Positions 1-14,700 of a DNA stretch of 64,000 nt are shown piece by piece (the first letter of the stretch is position 1; every line of letters starts with the position of its first letter). Source of the stretch: Callaeas wilsoni (taxonomy: Eukaryota; Chordata; Aves; Passeriformes; Callaeidae); assembly GCA_013398955.1 (NCBI GenBank), contig VWPU01017411.1, positions 186,001 to 250,000 on the forward strand, read 5' to 3'. Made by a program: the position numbers and the translations under genes. Under the pieces are notes generated by a model. It saw nothing but the letters and a program-made list of their open reading frames with translations. It searched no databases and had not been told where the DNA came from.

Positions 1-88
1 TTAAATCCTCCTTTCTGCTCATGAGCTATTGATAAGAAAGCCCCAACTTCCATCAATGTGTTCCTGGAAAACATCTGTGGTTTTTTTA

Positions 89-122
89 ATGTGCATATTT
101 ATTTTATGTGCATATTTATTTT
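89..122 (+). repeat. Two-copy 17-bp tandem repeat
   Basis: The unit ATGTGCATATTTATTTT is repeated twice exactly with no spacer. Confidence 0.95.
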
Positions 123-800
123 AGAAAATTAAACCTCACCCCTACTGAAATGAGTACCAAAAATTATTAACATACAGTCCTGTGGATTCATGTCTTGATT
201 CAAACTCATGATCATGAGTAACTACCCTGCCTGTCTGACATCACAGGGAAATGGCCATCACTCTAGCTGCTGCAAGACCTGATATTCACAGCTTAGCACT
301 TTTGGCGAGGAAAGGTTTCTCATATGAACCATGCACAATGCAGGGCAGCCCTTGGCTAAAAAACAATCAGGAAGAATAAGTTCAAAATGAAGAATCATAG
401 ATGAACATGGTGACTCACTTGACTAATCCTGCACTAGAGAAGATGAACAGCCAAACAGAGGAGCTCACAGTTGAGTCATGCACTGAAAAGGGATTGTTTG
501 TCTCCTCTGTCTGAGGTCTGAATAGCACATATATGTGCAGAAATTAGCGAGGCTTGCCTGCAATTCAGAGAGGAAATGGGTTGCATTAGCAGCAAATGCT
601 TGCAAAGAATATTTTGACCTGCTGTAGGTAACTTCCTTCATAGAACAATTCAAAGCCATATAAACTTGTTAGCTGCAAGAAGTACGAATAATTCACTGAC
701 ATGCAAACTGGAAAAATTATTGCACAACAATATGAGGGTATTTTTCTTATTTTGTAGCGTACCAAACCCTTCTTTGTCATAACCAAGCTAAATTACTTTC

Positions 801-815
801 TTTTTTTTTTTTTTT
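801..815 (+). repeat. T homopolymer
   Basis: A run of fifteen T directly follows CTTTC. Single-copy DNA lies on both sides. Confidence 0.9.
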
Positions 816-857
816 ATTTCTCTGTCAAAACAGAATACATGCACAGGAAACTCCTAC

Positions 858-979
858 TGAGTAAAACACGGGTTGCATTAAGTTAATGTCAGAGCTCCAA
901 AATAATTCTTCTGTCGCATCCAGTGTAGCTATCTTTGGTTGTTCCAGTATGTCAGCTTCAAACAAGCATCTCCCCTGTT
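858..979 (-). other. Exon-like open frame, 122 bases (unassigned)
   Basis: The minus strand has ATCTTTTCATTACAG| before and TTTACTCA|GTAGGAGT after. The peptide includes QGRCLFEADILEQPKIATLD. It begins two bases into a codon, so it does not join in frame to the segment at 1051-1212. Confidence 0.2.
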
Positions 980-1050
980 CTGTAATGAAAAGATAGCAAG
1001 TTTTTCCCCACAGCATCTGTGTCATTCTATAAATAAAATTCACAAGTAAC

Positions 1051-1212
1051 TTTACATCCAGGACAACAGACTGGATAGATAAGTTTACTGACTTTTTCTT
1101 CAAAAGTGCTTAGTCCAGCAATGCGTTGGATACAAAGAATAGCATTGACTAAGCTGAGACCTGAACTGTATTTCACATTTCTAATGTTAGAAATGCATGG
1201 CTTAGTTCGTAA
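1051..1212 (-). other. Open frame with CxxC motif (unassigned, weak donor)
   Basis: The minus frame LRTKPCISNIRNVKYSSG.. ends in IYPVCCPGCK, a zinc-ribbon-like CxxC. The acceptor CCTTCATTCAG is fair, while the donor AAA|GTTACT is poor. A neighbouring frame after the acceptor TTTTTTCCTCAG at 1317 is open but runs into TGA, so this stretch may be broken or non-coding. Confidence 0.15.
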
Positions 1213-4200
1213 CTGAATGAAGGCCATTCACACACAGATATCTGGCTGGCTTTGAATTGCTGCTTAGAATGATCTGGAAGCCTCTGCCACAGCCAGTGAA
1301 GAGGAAATGTACACACCTGAGGAAAAAAGTGCATAATTTTATTTTTTTTTATCATGAAAAATTGCGTCTCAGTGACTTCCTTGAAGATATAAAAATTTTC
1401 CCTTGTTATGTTTCCGCTAGAGGTTCTTGTACATAAAAGTATTATGAGGTTCTTTTGCTGTCACTTTCCACTTCAGTTGGACACCATAGCAACCAATAGC
1501 CCACGAATTACACACTCTGCATTCAAGTCTGTGTTACGAACCTCCTCCTACATGCACTCATTCATACTGTGGGCACCCTTACCAAATGAATACGTTGTCC
1601 CTGATGTTAATGTGACTGAGCAAGGAACCTTTCTTACATGTAATTTGGCTGACAAACAGGGACCTTCACAGCCCCTGTGTTTCAGGAGGGAGAGTTCTGG
1701 TGGTGGGGCTCTTCACACACGTGATAGAACCAGCTTCCACCAGAGGGAAGGTGGCATCTGTTCTTCCCTTTGCCTCAGCCCACACAAGTGTCACACCATC
1801 TAGCAGGGGATCAGCCCAAGATAAAGCACAGAATTGTTACACTCCTGAGAGTTCAGAAAAATCCCTCCCAGAGGTCTCCAGAAACTTGATCCCAAACGGA
1901 GCAGGCAGCTGATTGCAACCTATCACAGCACAAGCTCTTTGACTGCTCCTAAAGAGTCCTTGTGGATGCAGCAGGGCTTGGCTGGCCTCCCATGAGCAGT
2001 GTACAACTCTGCTCAGCAGCCTGCTGCTGACAGAAAAGGCCAGAATTCAGTCTCAGATGCAATAGGACTGTTCCTCTAGCTGTGTGTTTGGTTAATTCCT
2101 TTAGGAATTAAGTATTTCTGAGATACATCGGTTATTTTCTCACCTTTTTAGTACCGAGGGCAATGTCATGCTTGCACACTGTGTAAATTTCTCTGTTGAG
2201 AAGGAATAAGTGACAATTACAGGCAGTGTGTTATGATATTGTGGAAATTATTAAATGCCCTATACTACAATCCCTAAGTGCAATCGATAAATCGATTTGA
2301 CAGAGCCACTGCTGTAATTTCCCTGGCTATTCCCAAAAGCAAAGTCCCCTGTGAGAAGCATGGGGAAGACAGGCAAAGAGTTCATTCCAGCATGAGCAGA
2401 GCCAGGGAGTCTGTGGTGGTTTCAGGCTAGTGGCCTCTGCTGTTAGAAATTTAGGAGATGACATGTGGCAACACACAAATCAAGATCTCGTTTAGGAGGT
2501 AGTTTTTAATCTCCTGTGGTGATCTCACCAATGTTGTGATGGTTTCTTCAAAGCACAGCTGTAGTAATAATGAACAAAACGAATAGCTGGTACATGAATG
2601 GCTTTGGCTAGAAAAATTAGGATTGATGACCTCTGTTGTTTATTTTACTCTGTGTGATCAAATAGCCTTTTCTTATTCCTTCTTGGTGCTGCAATCCATC
2701 CTTGCATCACACTGAGCTATTTGCTCAATTTCTTGCACCATTGCATTTCACAAAGTTAATTTTTCATTACAGAAAGGAAAGGGATTTTCTTTTGAACATT
2801 ATGAAGCTACTTTCTAATCACTGAAAGCAATTATACAGCTCCTTTGCTTTGTTATTGGAAGGTACAAATGGCACCACTGATTCAGTTTCCCTGGTATCAT
2901 GTTACCTCTGTGTGATTCTACTATGTCCCCTCTAGTTATATCTCCTCTGCATCTTCAACATCTTCCCATCTGAAATAGCCTTGAATTTTTTGTTCTCTCC
3001 TGATGCAATCACCTTACTTGTTCATAACACTAATGAATTCCTTTCATTGCCTTTTCTTTTTTTTTGGTCAGATAGCTACATTTTTTTACATCCCCTTCCT
3101 TTTGAAATAATACAATGTAAAGTGAATTTCATATTCAAGGTGAGTTTTGAATATCAGCATGCATAAAAGAATTCGTTATCTTTTCCTATTTATTCTTCAT
3201 CTCGTTCTTAATGCAGCCTAACACTTAATTAACTTTTCTGACTCCCACTGCACAATAAGTAGACTTCTTAATTGTGCTGTCCATAATGACACAATGCTCT
3301 TCTTAAAAGGTTAAAAGTAATTGAAAATCCAGATGAAAGTGAACAGAGTTAAGAAAGGGTGAAGGATCTGCATATCAGATATGGCCACATACTAAAATCC
3401 AACATTTTCTTGGACTTTGCACAATAATGCTGTTTTCTAGGTCTTTCTAGCGTTTTACGCAATTTTTGCTAATCCTCACTAACTTACATGACTTTCCATG
3501 TATTTTTTGCCACACCACCATTTACCTGACCTGTCTGCCAAAAGAATGTTACTGCTGGGCATTATGATAACATAATTTTGCCACTTGCAAATCCTACTCT
3601 CTGTCTAAAGTATCAGGACCCCTTTTATTCGCAAAATGAAAGTTCAGCTGTATTTCTTGTAAAATTTTAATAACAAGTTCACAGGAAGATCTTTTATTAG
3701 CTAACCAACTGGCATATTTACATATTTTACATTACAGAATTCCAGGAAAATTATCTAATTGTCCCTTTGCTTGAAATAGTCATTTTTACAGCAGATTTCA
3801 ATGACGAATAGAACAAATAGTAAAAATCAAATGACAGCTCACCAGTGCACGTATTTTGAGAGTGCCGTGTTCAGAATGACAAAAGTCATATTATCGTTTG
3901 TGGACATTCAAACAGCACCTGGTTACTCAATCTAGAAAGCCTCGAAAAATGTATCTCTTGAGAGATATTGGGTAAGAGGTTACCAAGACATGAGAAGAAG
4001 TGGAAAAAGGTAGAAATGCAAGTACATATTAGTAAACACCTAAACTGGCTGTTAAATCAGGCAAACAGCATACACTTGGCTGAGGCCTGTACTGAAATCT
4101 GGGCAGTGAAAGTAGCAGATATTAGAAATATGTACAAAACTCCTGTCAGTCACAGTAAGGTTTATAATTTGTTTTAGTTGGAGCCCTTCAGGGCACATAG

Positions 4201-7200
4201 AAGACAGACATGAAAATATTCTAATCATTTCTTATAAATAAATGAAAAATTGTGCCAAGTATTATATATCATAGAGGTTTCCCACTGGAACAATAGGCAA
4301 CTTTGATATAGCTGACAAGATGGAGGAACTTGATATTATTGATGTAGAAATAATCACTGGGGAACTCAAAACAGATGCAGTGAAGATTCATAAGACAGCA
4401 GTCTAGAAAAAATTAACTGCGTGTCTCTGCAGAAACAATGTTGAAAACTTGTTGTAATGATTCAAGTGAACAGGAGAGAAGAACCAGGAAAAAAAATGAA
4501 ACTGTGTAGATTTATGAAATAAAGACTGATAAAAATGTATAGAATCATGGTGCTGCCAGCTACAAAGAAACCAGTTTGCACAGTTACACTGAAAAGGATA
4601 TACAGTGCCATGAAGCTCAAGAAAAATGAACAGTTTCACCCCAGCCACTTTTGAGTGGATCATATTTCACACAACGTCATTGAAGAGAGTGAAGGAATGA
4701 ATAGCAAAAACCATTCCCCCTAAAAAAGCAGATTTATTTTTTTCTGCTCAGAAAGAGTAAATAAGCCATTTCTGTAGAAGACTGCGGACTTTACAGAATC
4801 CTTAGCAAGATAAAAATAGATTGATCTAACCAGCAATGAACTGTCTGGTGAGATGTCACCAGTGAAATTAGAAAAAGTGTATCTTTTTACTCACATCCTC
4901 CATGTTTGCCCCAGAGCTCATTGGGTATCCAACTCCTATGTGGACAACAGCTGACAGAAGTTGTTCTGGGAGGTCTGGATTCCATGGACACGACTCCCCA
5001 ATGTGTCAGTCAAAAAAAGTATGATAACTGAATGAATTTTATAAGTAGCTGGTAGAAAGTGAAAATTATGGAGACACCATCAGTCTCAACCACATAACAT
5101 TGCAGTAGAAACCTTAGGAATTTAATTCTATAGGCAGTGTAAATGACAACTACTGTAACAGCTTCAGTGGGTGCAGCAATTGCTTCTTTTGAAGGGGAAT
5201 TACTGAATACAGAAACCAACTATCATCAGTAGTGTTCTGTGGTGTTACAAGCCTTTTACTGAGGGTATTTTTGTGTGGATGGCAGCAATGGAGCAAACCT
5301 AATGGAAGCTAAAAATCTTTTTCTGTGGATTTTACTACCACTTAGGCAGAATTGGTTGGGTCTGAGGAAATAAAAAATGTTGAGATCCTGAAATGGCTAC
5401 AACCACCTTAAGCTGGCAAGTGAGACTGTGAGTATTCTTGGGATGTGCAAGGTTCCTGTGAAAAAAATAGTCCTTTGGAATGGGTTGGGGTTTTGGGGAT
5501 GTTCGTTTGGCCTTCAAGTTGCAAATTACCATTTCCTGAGAGAATTGAAGGACAAAAGGAAAAGATGTGAGCCTAGCATGACTTCCCTGAAATTTTTCCA
5601 AAGCAGCAACCTGAAAAATTTATTGGCCCAGCTCATTTAGAAATACAACAGTGCTGAGACTGGCCTTCTCAAAGCATGAAACAATTATGGAATAAATCTT
5701 GAAGTTCAGGCTGCAAATTGAAAATTAGAAACTGCCAGGTTTGCAGTTGTTTTCAAAATGCCTCCTGTGCAGGATCAGTGGACAAAATAGGCTAGAATCA
5801 ATTTTTAAAGTATTATTTTAGGTAATTACAAAAGGGAAAATTACACTTATTTTAAAACTCTAAGACCAATATTCATAATTTTTGAGTACTTCAATTTATG
5901 TGAATGCAGAGGCTTAGTACATGATTTCTCCATTATTATAAAAAAAAAGAAAAAAGAGAAAAATGATCTGTCAATCTACCTGAAGCAATTAATCAATGCT
6001 TTACTTATATTTCATTATCTGGATTTGAAACCTTAAATTTCTGAAATAAACTCTGCCTTTTAACTAAGATTTCTAACTCCGCGATCTAGCAGCATGAAGG
6101 ATTTTTCTTGGATGGGATGGGGTGGACTTTGGTATAACATGCTAACAGCAATACTGTGTAGTAACTGCTTAAGTTGAGATCCCAAAGGCAGCAGAAATAG
6201 AATTGTGGAGCCTTGTATTGGATGTATGGTAATGGAGAAAAGAAGCCCAGCCTGATATCCCTTATTCCCCTGAAGCCTGTACAGTTTTATGGTGCATGCC
6301 AGCAATTCCCAGTAGGGTACAGATGAGTACTGCAGGTGCAGTGTAGTCCTTACCTTGGAATAATAATGTTATATAATTATTTTGGGAGACCATCAAATTT
6401 TCTTAGGAATTTCCAGTGAAAAACAATCTAAGTGGTTCATAAACTATTAAAGTGAGTTGAGCTGAAAAGAGAATTTCCTATGAATTGCAATGTTAGGGAT
6501 TCTGAAATAAAAGTTTTATTAATTTCTTATTAAAGAAGTTATCAGCAACCTCCTAAATTATGCTGGCCTCTATACAATAGAGTGTGGAGATTTCGTCTCT
6601 TCTTTCTGGCAACTGCTGTTTCATGGTTTGCTGTTTCTAGGGGAAAGAGTTACATTTTAAGTTTTTAACCAACTGGAAACTGTAAAATGACAATGTAATT
6701 TATACTCTTTTATTTCTGTTTGTATTTCTTTTTATTACGAAGATAACATAATTCAAAATAATTTTTCATACTTCTAATAAGAATTTTCACATAGTCAATA
6801 CAGAGAACTACTGAAGAAATGTGATTAATTGAAGTCCTGACTCTGTACTACTAATTCAGTTATAAATAATTGTTAATGAAGCAACATATTAAATTCAGAA
6901 AAAAATAGAAAAAATAATTGTGCTTTTGAAGGAATGTTCGTGTTTGAGGGAAGTAGCTCTGGAGCCAGATAGCTGGAGCAACCAGGACTTCTACTTCAAA
7001 CACAAGCACTGAAATAAAGATATAGACATCAGGAAGGCTCTATTTTGTCAAAAGTCAGGCAAATCAAGGCAGAAAAAGGATCAGCAGACATTGCCACAGC
7101 AAGCATAGTTACATGGCCTTGAGAAAAATGCGAGAAGAAAAACTTGAGTATTAGAGGCAAATATGTAAATCTTGAAAAAATAAATCACTCCTTGTTTTTA

Positions 7201-7300
7201 ATTTCTCTTGTTTCTGGAAAGCATTTACATGCAGTTATTGGTACAAGCTAGTTTGCAAAGAAATACCCAGTTTTGTCATTTTTCTCTCCCATAAAAAAAA

Positions 7301-7332
7301 CCAAACCAAACCAAACCAAACCAAACCAAACC
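7301..7332 (+). repeat. (CCAAA)n microsatellite
   Basis: Six uninterrupted CCAAA units plus a partial one, preceded by an A run and followed by CCACCC. Confidence 0.95.
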
Positions 7333-8520
7333 ACCCAGAAAACCTTTAATTCTTTTTTTAACTTTTAACTTTTTTTAAGATAGCAAAGCCTACTTTTCAG
7401 GAGATGTCATCAGAGATGTTTGCACCCTAACAGGGAAGATATTGCCTTCAGAAGAATTAACATATAAAAGTTATAATTTGGTATCATAGGATGATTTGTT
7501 AAAATTGCTGGGTTTCTTAATACTACACTGGTTGTCCTTTTTTCGTATGTTATGGTCTCACAGTTTAGACTATATTAAAAGGGGAAAATTAGGCAGGGAC
7601 TGTCCATTTTATAGATTTCTGCACAGCCTTAGGACATATTAGTCACAACAGCAGAATTAATTTTCTTAAAAGTAACTGTAGTACCTACTTCTCTTTATTC
7701 TAGACAACATTTTGAATTCACCAAAACATTACTAAAAAGGCCTTATGCAGTATCAAAGAAGAGCTACAAGTGATCAAGTCTGCAAAACAAATCCGATTTT
7801 GTTGCAGTTAGTTTCACTCCACAAAAACACATTTCAGGCTCTCTGTGATTTTTCATCTTGATCTGGCAGAACTCTTGACCACTCCATTCCCTTGCATTAG
7901 GTTGACTTAGCTTTGGTTAATATTTTGCAAGAGTGTTTACCAGCCATGTAAATGCACTGCTTTCGTTTCTGCTTGAGAAGTGTATTGAGTCACAAGGTAT
8001 TTAAGCAAATGTCTGAAGCGAAGTGTGTCAGTAGTGTCATTGCTGGTGAGGAGTCCACAGAATGCCACAGTTACCTCTATCTTAGTCACCGCAAAATGTT
8101 TTCTAGTATTTGGAAATCTGATTCTGTTTAAGATTTGGGGTAATTTTGCTTTTATTCTATATATCCACTGTTTACTACCAGATTTTGTTAAGGTAAACTA
8201 TGATACATAGGAAGAATTGTGTCTCACCTCTTATTATCCTCAACTTGTATTACATTGTCATATTTTCCAGGCTTCTTGTTGTGCAATTCTTTTGTTGACT
8301 TAGCTCAAACTTGTCTCTTGAGCTAGTACTAAGGTTATAGGACAGTTGAGGTGGATAAAGGTGAGTAACTACTGGTGTGCAGCTGACAATGTTCCTGTAA
8401 TACAGCTCAGACTCTTTGCTTCCTCAGTGGTATCACTTTACTGTATGTAATTTCATTTGTAGTCCATCCTTTAACCCAAAACCCTTTTGTGCCCAGTCAG
8501 TGTTAGTTACCCATGAATAC

Positions 8521-8721
8521 CTGATTTAAGAAATCAAGAGGTGAGAAAATCCCGGTAGAGACAAACCTGTCAGCCAGGACTAAACCAATAATGGCAGGTG
8601 TGTCTGGTGTCTCACAAGTCTCCTTGGCTTTTAACATGGAGCCTACATCTGCTAAGCCTTTTTTGAAGTAAATCTCAAAATAATCCTGAAGTACTTTTAA
8701 ATGATTCATATAAAATGGTCT
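8521..8721 (-). other. Exon-like open frame, 67 codons, phase 0-0 (unassigned)
   Basis: The minus strand shows CAGTTTCTTTCAG| before and AAATCAG|GTATTCATG after, enclosing exactly 201 open bases. The peptide includes HLKVLQDYFEIYFKKGLADV and PAIIGLVLADRFVS. It has the best-formed pair of splice sites in the downstream intron. No family assigned. Confidence 0.28.
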
Positions 8722-11700
8722 CTGAAAGAAACTGAATGTGCATGTACCTGCGTATACATTTTAGCAAAGGATAACAATAAGATGCTGGGAAAAGAAAAGG
8801 CACTCATTGGCAGTACAGCATACACAAATTGCCATTTTCCCCAGACTTGCAAAACTCTTTTATTCAAACAGAATTGAAGGCTTTATCAGAATAAAAGTGA
8901 ACTTAAATTGCAGGAGCCAGCTAGAAGTGGTTTACATTTAAATGAGAACCTAAGAAATGGAAAGATTTCCTACCATCTCTCCCTAGGTTGAAGTTTATTC
9001 CTCCTCCTTTTTTAACTTAGTTTCCAAATGAATATTGCAGTATACTTGGAAACAGGATTTTTCATTCGTTTCTTACAATATAAATCAGATCTCTTCTTTT
9101 ATACTTATACAACAGACAGGTAGGATTAACCCTGGGAAAGCAAGGCAATGCATACTTGTGGAGAAACCTTGCAAAGTGGGAGTAGCTTGGAGGATCACAG
9201 CTCCAAGAAAATAGGGGAGGACGAAGATGCCTTAGATAGCGCTATCATTCCCAGGTGTAGATTTTCCTGGTTGGAAATACCTATACAAAAGCAATCCTGT
9301 GTGCTAACACAGAGCCCAGCACTCTGAAGGGGTGTAGGCAGCACACCTACTCTGTAGATTGATCTGTGCATGTCTAACATCTGTGACTGGCATCTCTTGG
9401 ATTTGCTGTGAAAGGCAGCTGGGAGGAAGGAAACAGTGAAATGTTTAGCCCTGGAAGGAGAGCAAATGTTTCTGATCACACCATAGCAGTGGCCTTGGGT
9501 TGTTACCTCTTTTTTTCACCTATGTTACTTCATTCACAGCTGAATTTATGGAATTCAGTTCCTCTACTGACATGGTATAAAACCAGAGGAGCTGAGATTG
9601 CAACTTTGTGGAAAGGAGCATGGAACTATCTGTAGGAAAGAACATGGAAGATGTGGGGACAGCTTGTAGCTGGAACAAAATGAAGAAAAGCATATTGGTT
9701 TCAAAAGGTTTAAAAAATTCTTGAGCTTCCTGCTTCGTTAATTCAGACCATCAGGTCTTGGTGCAGTATGTGAGAGTATGTGTCTTTTTAAGTACACTTG
9801 AGAGTGGTTCTATGGGATCAGAGCAAAGGTTCTCTGGCCAGGAACAGGTCCCTAATAAGAGGTTTGATACACAGCAGGTTGGCAAGGTTAAAATACAGAG
9901 CCTACTCATTTGCCACTGAAAGCCAGAATTTTTTCTTACACGTGTTGATATGGCAGTCACTAGCTTACACTTTCAATCAGATCCTGAATTTTTGTCCCTA
10001 TAGATGTATTATGGGATATTATATAAATACTCCATATACCCTTTTCAAATAGGTTGTTATTGAACCTCTAGCATCGTAACATTACTTGGTGCTGTGATTT
10101 GTATTGCATATGTGAAAGAAAACTTGCACTGTGCATGTTAATGCATGCACAGACACATGCCATCCACTGCGCCTCTGCAATGGGAAAGTGGAAAAGAGAT
10201 ACCATCTCTCTATAAAGAAAAGGATATTTGCATATTACCTTTCCCTTAAAAATGAATCTTTGCTAGCTTGAGTTTGCTCAGCATGGGCAGCCTTCATAAG
10301 CAGTTACTTAGGAAATAGTGTCAGCAGGAGGCTAACTGGCTTGCTTTGCCCTCTGTCCCTGCAACAAATGGACCCTCCAGGAAGTTTCCAGAGCTGAGAC
10401 TATCATGGTCTGTGAACAAGGGATAGTTGCTTTTTGCTTCCTCTGTGGTTGCTGCACTTATTAAAAACAAGAACTGTGAGAGTGCAATCAGAATTTAAGA
10501 CCAAAATTTCCTCTTTCTTAAGAAGTGATTCCATTTTCTCATCTTTAGGAATCAAATTTCCAGTCATGACATATTAATTATGATGCTCCAACTCTTCTAT
10601 TGTTTTACCCATGACAAAGGAGGCAAAACACACAAGATCTTTAGCAATTCAATTTTTATCTGATTTATTGGAATGACTTTGCTCCTCCATCCTTTCCCCT
10701 GTCCTCCTATTCTATCTGCTGGGTTAAATTTTTGGTGTACGTGGCAGCTGGGTGCTTGTATCGCTTAATTTCCCACACCATTGAGAGCTTCCCATGGTCA
10801 TGGCACTCTCACCAGTGCAACCACAGGACCAACCATGTCTCCCTCATCTTCCACCCTCTCTGCGGCAAAGAAATACCCTGAAGCAGGGTGACTGTGGTGA
10901 AAGGGTAGAATTTACCCCAGTGTGCTGTTCAGCTATTTCATGCAAGCGAGCAGCCATCCTCAACATTCACATCCCGGCCAAATTCGTGCTGTCTGCTGTA
11001 ACTCCTGTGGGGTCACCCTGTCTGCTAACACCACCAGCTCCAAAGCATCCCTTGTGCTGCTCGGAGGGTGCTGGAATTGCAGGATGCTCAGCACTTGCCA
11101 GAGTGAAAAAAGTAGGTATTTCAATGTAAAATGTGATTGATACAGGGCTCAGAGGTCAGCGGAAAGACTCTAGAATAAATCATGGCCTAGAGAAATAATA
11201 TATCAAGGAAGTATTAAAATTTTAAAATTTCAAATGTATTTAAGGATTCCAGCTCAGTATTTCCACTCTTTTCTGATGCTTCTACTGCATGTAGATTATT
11301 AAATAGCGGGCCAGAGAATTTTTTTTTTTCCTTTCCTGGCTCTTTGCAGTCTATTCCTGCTGCAATGCCTGAATTTGGCTTAGCTGCTTTTAGTTAGGTT
11401 GGCAAGTTAGAAACTGATCAGAATATTAGATACTTGAAAACTTGATTTGGGAAATGCTTTGACAAAAAAGTGTTCTGGTCTCTTCCTACAAAGCCTCACC
11501 TCAAAAAGCTGCTATTTATAAGAGCATTCATTCATAGTTTCCAGCAGTTTCCAAAGTTCAAAAGGGGAAAGAGCCACGCGGGATGTCACATTGCTTGGCT
11601 TCGTCCCATTCTGTGGATGTAACTCTCTTATGGTGTTCTTTTGCAGATCCCATCTGTGAGGATGACATATACAGTCCACGTAGGACTATGGGTCATTCTT

Positions 11701-14700
11701 TTAGGGACAAGTGCTATCACAACCGTATGCAGTTTCTCTTTTCTGACACCCAGACATAAACCCTCATGCAAAAATTGGGTCTTTTGAGAGAGTCAGGGAA
11801 GAAAAGCAGGGGATGTGTATCTGTACCTATGTGTTTGCTGTGTATATATGTTTGTATATTTTTCTCTATCGACTGTCCTTCTTTCCACTCTATAAAGCAT
11901 GGGAATTGGATTTGGTTTCTTTTTGCCACAGGAGGAAGGTGGCATAGAGCCACTTTCCAGTCTGCCCCACATTTTCTTGCGTTATCCTGCGGGTGATCTC
12001 CTGCATCTGTGTTTCTCACCCCCAGGCACTGTCCTTCACAGCTCTTCAATCAGCCCTCAGCCTAACACCATCCAGTCACCTCTTCCCTCTCAAAATGTGC
12101 TTGATTGCCAAACCCTCTCCATGGATGTTTTTTTCTTTTCAGTCAGGCTTCTCTCATTCTTCAACATATGCTTCATAACTTTCCCAGCTGTTGTTTTTCT
12201 TTCTCTTTTTCAGACATTTTCTCTATCTTCCTGGATTCCCTACTCAGCCCAACACAGGATTCTCATTTGTATATGTCATCCTGCTGTCATTCATATGGGC
12301 TACAATTGCCTTCCCAAATATGGCTTCCATAATAAATGGTACTAACTGAATTAAGTTGCCGCCTGCAAGCAAATTAAAACATTTCAAGACAGAGCTCCTT
12401 TTTGTCTTCTTTGTCCGACATTTAATTTGCACATCTGTTACTCTTCGAAATGAGTATTCTGCTTATGCTATGCTGCCTTCCCCTACTGCCCTGAATTCTG
12501 CTACCATTTCAGACCAGCACAGTAATGTAATATGAATTTTTTTTTTTTATGCAGTGTGCCTATAGGCTATTTATTGGTCAATGCAATGCTTGAACCACGA
12601 TGTCAATCTGCATTACTGTAAGCATCTCCCAACACAGAATCACTACCTCCTAACCAGACCCAAAGACTTGATGTGTAAAAATCATTATGGTGTTAGGGCT
12701 GGCTGCACTTCAGCTGTAATCTCTCATCATAAACAGACATGAGAAGGAGTTATTGCCACAGTTTGACTGTGACTATAAATCAGTCTCAACAGATGTTTAT
12801 TCCCTCATATTCTATTAAGCATCTGAGACAATGCTTGAAATATATTAGAACAATCAGCACTCGAGACATATTCTTTTATACCAACAGGATCTGGTGATGA
12901 TAATATCCTTGTAATTATACCACTTTGAGCATTCTCAGCAAGGACATGCTTGGTTTTTATCATGATCCTTTAAAATATTTATAGCTGTTGGTTTTCCACC
13001 ATGTCAGAATATTTCCTTTCCCTTTAGCCTCAGTACACTGTGCTACAGAATGGTAAGTCTTTGGCATTTGAGATTCCCTGGGTAATAAAAGATGGTTTAT
13101 GGCTAGCAGTTGACTTGAGATTGTATGCTGTAAACAAAGCAGCAGGTTTTCTCTGTCTGACTCACAGAATTTTTGGAGCTATGTGACAGTTTCTGAGGTA
13201 CAAACATGAAGACAGAAATTAATTACCATCTTACTGAAAAGAACTATGAAAAACATTCTACCCCCTACCCCGAGACCCTGTTTGCAGAGGATTGTGATTT
13301 GAGTCCTTCTTCTGGCTCTCTACACAAAAGTAAATTTTACTCTGGCTGAACAACCTTGAAAGAAATATTTTTTGCTTGGAAGATTAATGAACACCTTCTG
13401 TTGAATTACTTGTTCACCCAAAGCTCCATCTCCTTGGTGTATAAGCAGCGTGTGTTAGAAGGCAGTAGCAGATGTAGGAGCAGCTGTGGAAGTTACCAAA
13501 GGTTTTCCTCAATCCAACAGCTGAGAAGACCCTCTTACTTAACTTCTTTAAAAGCTTCAGTTTCACTACAGGTGCATCAGAGGAGTGAGGGCTTAGATTT
13601 GGTGAGAGTGATGAAATGAAAAAGTGTGAGAAAGAGTATTTGTAATCGAGCACATGGAGCATTGTTTTTTACATGAAATCCTGCTTCAGGTCTCATCAAC
13701 ACTGTATGTACGCATTTGTCTGTTTTACAAACTGGAATTTTTTATCATGCAAAGTATTTAATTTTAAAAATCATGATCAGTTTGACATCCTTATCTGTCT
13801 TTATTGCTGCACAATTTGCATTCAAAAATAAGGTGCTCTGTAAGCAGTAGTGTAAATAAAGTCTCTGTGGGTTTCATGTGGGTTCACACCTTGAATTCTG
13901 ATCAAATTGAAAAATGTCACTCCCCTGTCCTAGTGTACAGTAATATAGCTCAACAGGGTTTTTTTTCCCTCACTATGGAACTTATCTGGTCTCTTTCTTT
14001 TCTATCCATCTGTTCATTTTCATTTATTCAATATTGAATAAGTGAAAATGAAGGTATTGAGTATGTGACTAACATTAACTAATAGATCCAAAAGATACTG
14101 TGCAGGACCCAGTGAGAAAGTGATGACATCATCTCTAAGAAACCTGCCTGGAAAATGGAGTGAAATCAAACCTATGCAGCACATGCTAAATTAGTGCAAC
14201 TCTGGAACCATGGTAGATCTCACCTAGTGATTTGGCAATATGACTTATCATCCACCGTGTTTTTTTCCCAGTCATCAAAGAGGTTTTGGTCAAAAAAATC
14301 ATCATTATAGTTTTTATCTATATGGAAACAAAAATAAAATTCTTGCCAGTGAGCTTTGCAGATGTCACAAAGCTCTTGAAATGATAACTGGGAAGCAGGA
14401 CACGTTTAGCTCTGCACAAGAGCGTGAATCACATGCTAGACTGTGCCCACATTATGGATGAGAATGTATGACACATTTACCAGTGGCATTTGTATTTTAG
14501 GAAACTGACTTGAAAGCAAATTTGAGAGGAACATGAGCTCAAAATGGGATAGAGTAGTTAAGAACAGAGTGACAATCTTGTACCTAAAAGGAGGAAACTG
14601 CTGAACAGATGAGATAGAGTTATCACTTGAGGATTTATTAGTGAAAATTTTTGTTCAGTTCATCCACCTGCACCTTAGCAACAACACTAAAATGATAGGA

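Noticed and set aside
1408..1803. 131-codon plus frame near the left edge
   Set aside because: Mixed composition with no domain, on the strand opposite to CLVS1; consistent with chance.
3960..5640. Region with several medium frames on both strands, possibly a decayed retroposed gene or LTR element
   Set aside because: No LTRs, no poly-A tail, no target-site duplication and no recognisable protein blocks were found; left as unassigned intronic DNA.
11647..11790. Plus-strand segment after TTCTTTTGCAG with a short hydrophobic frame ending at TGA
   Set aside because: About 45 codons only, no partner exon and no family. Acceptor-like sites of this quality are common in AT-rich introns.
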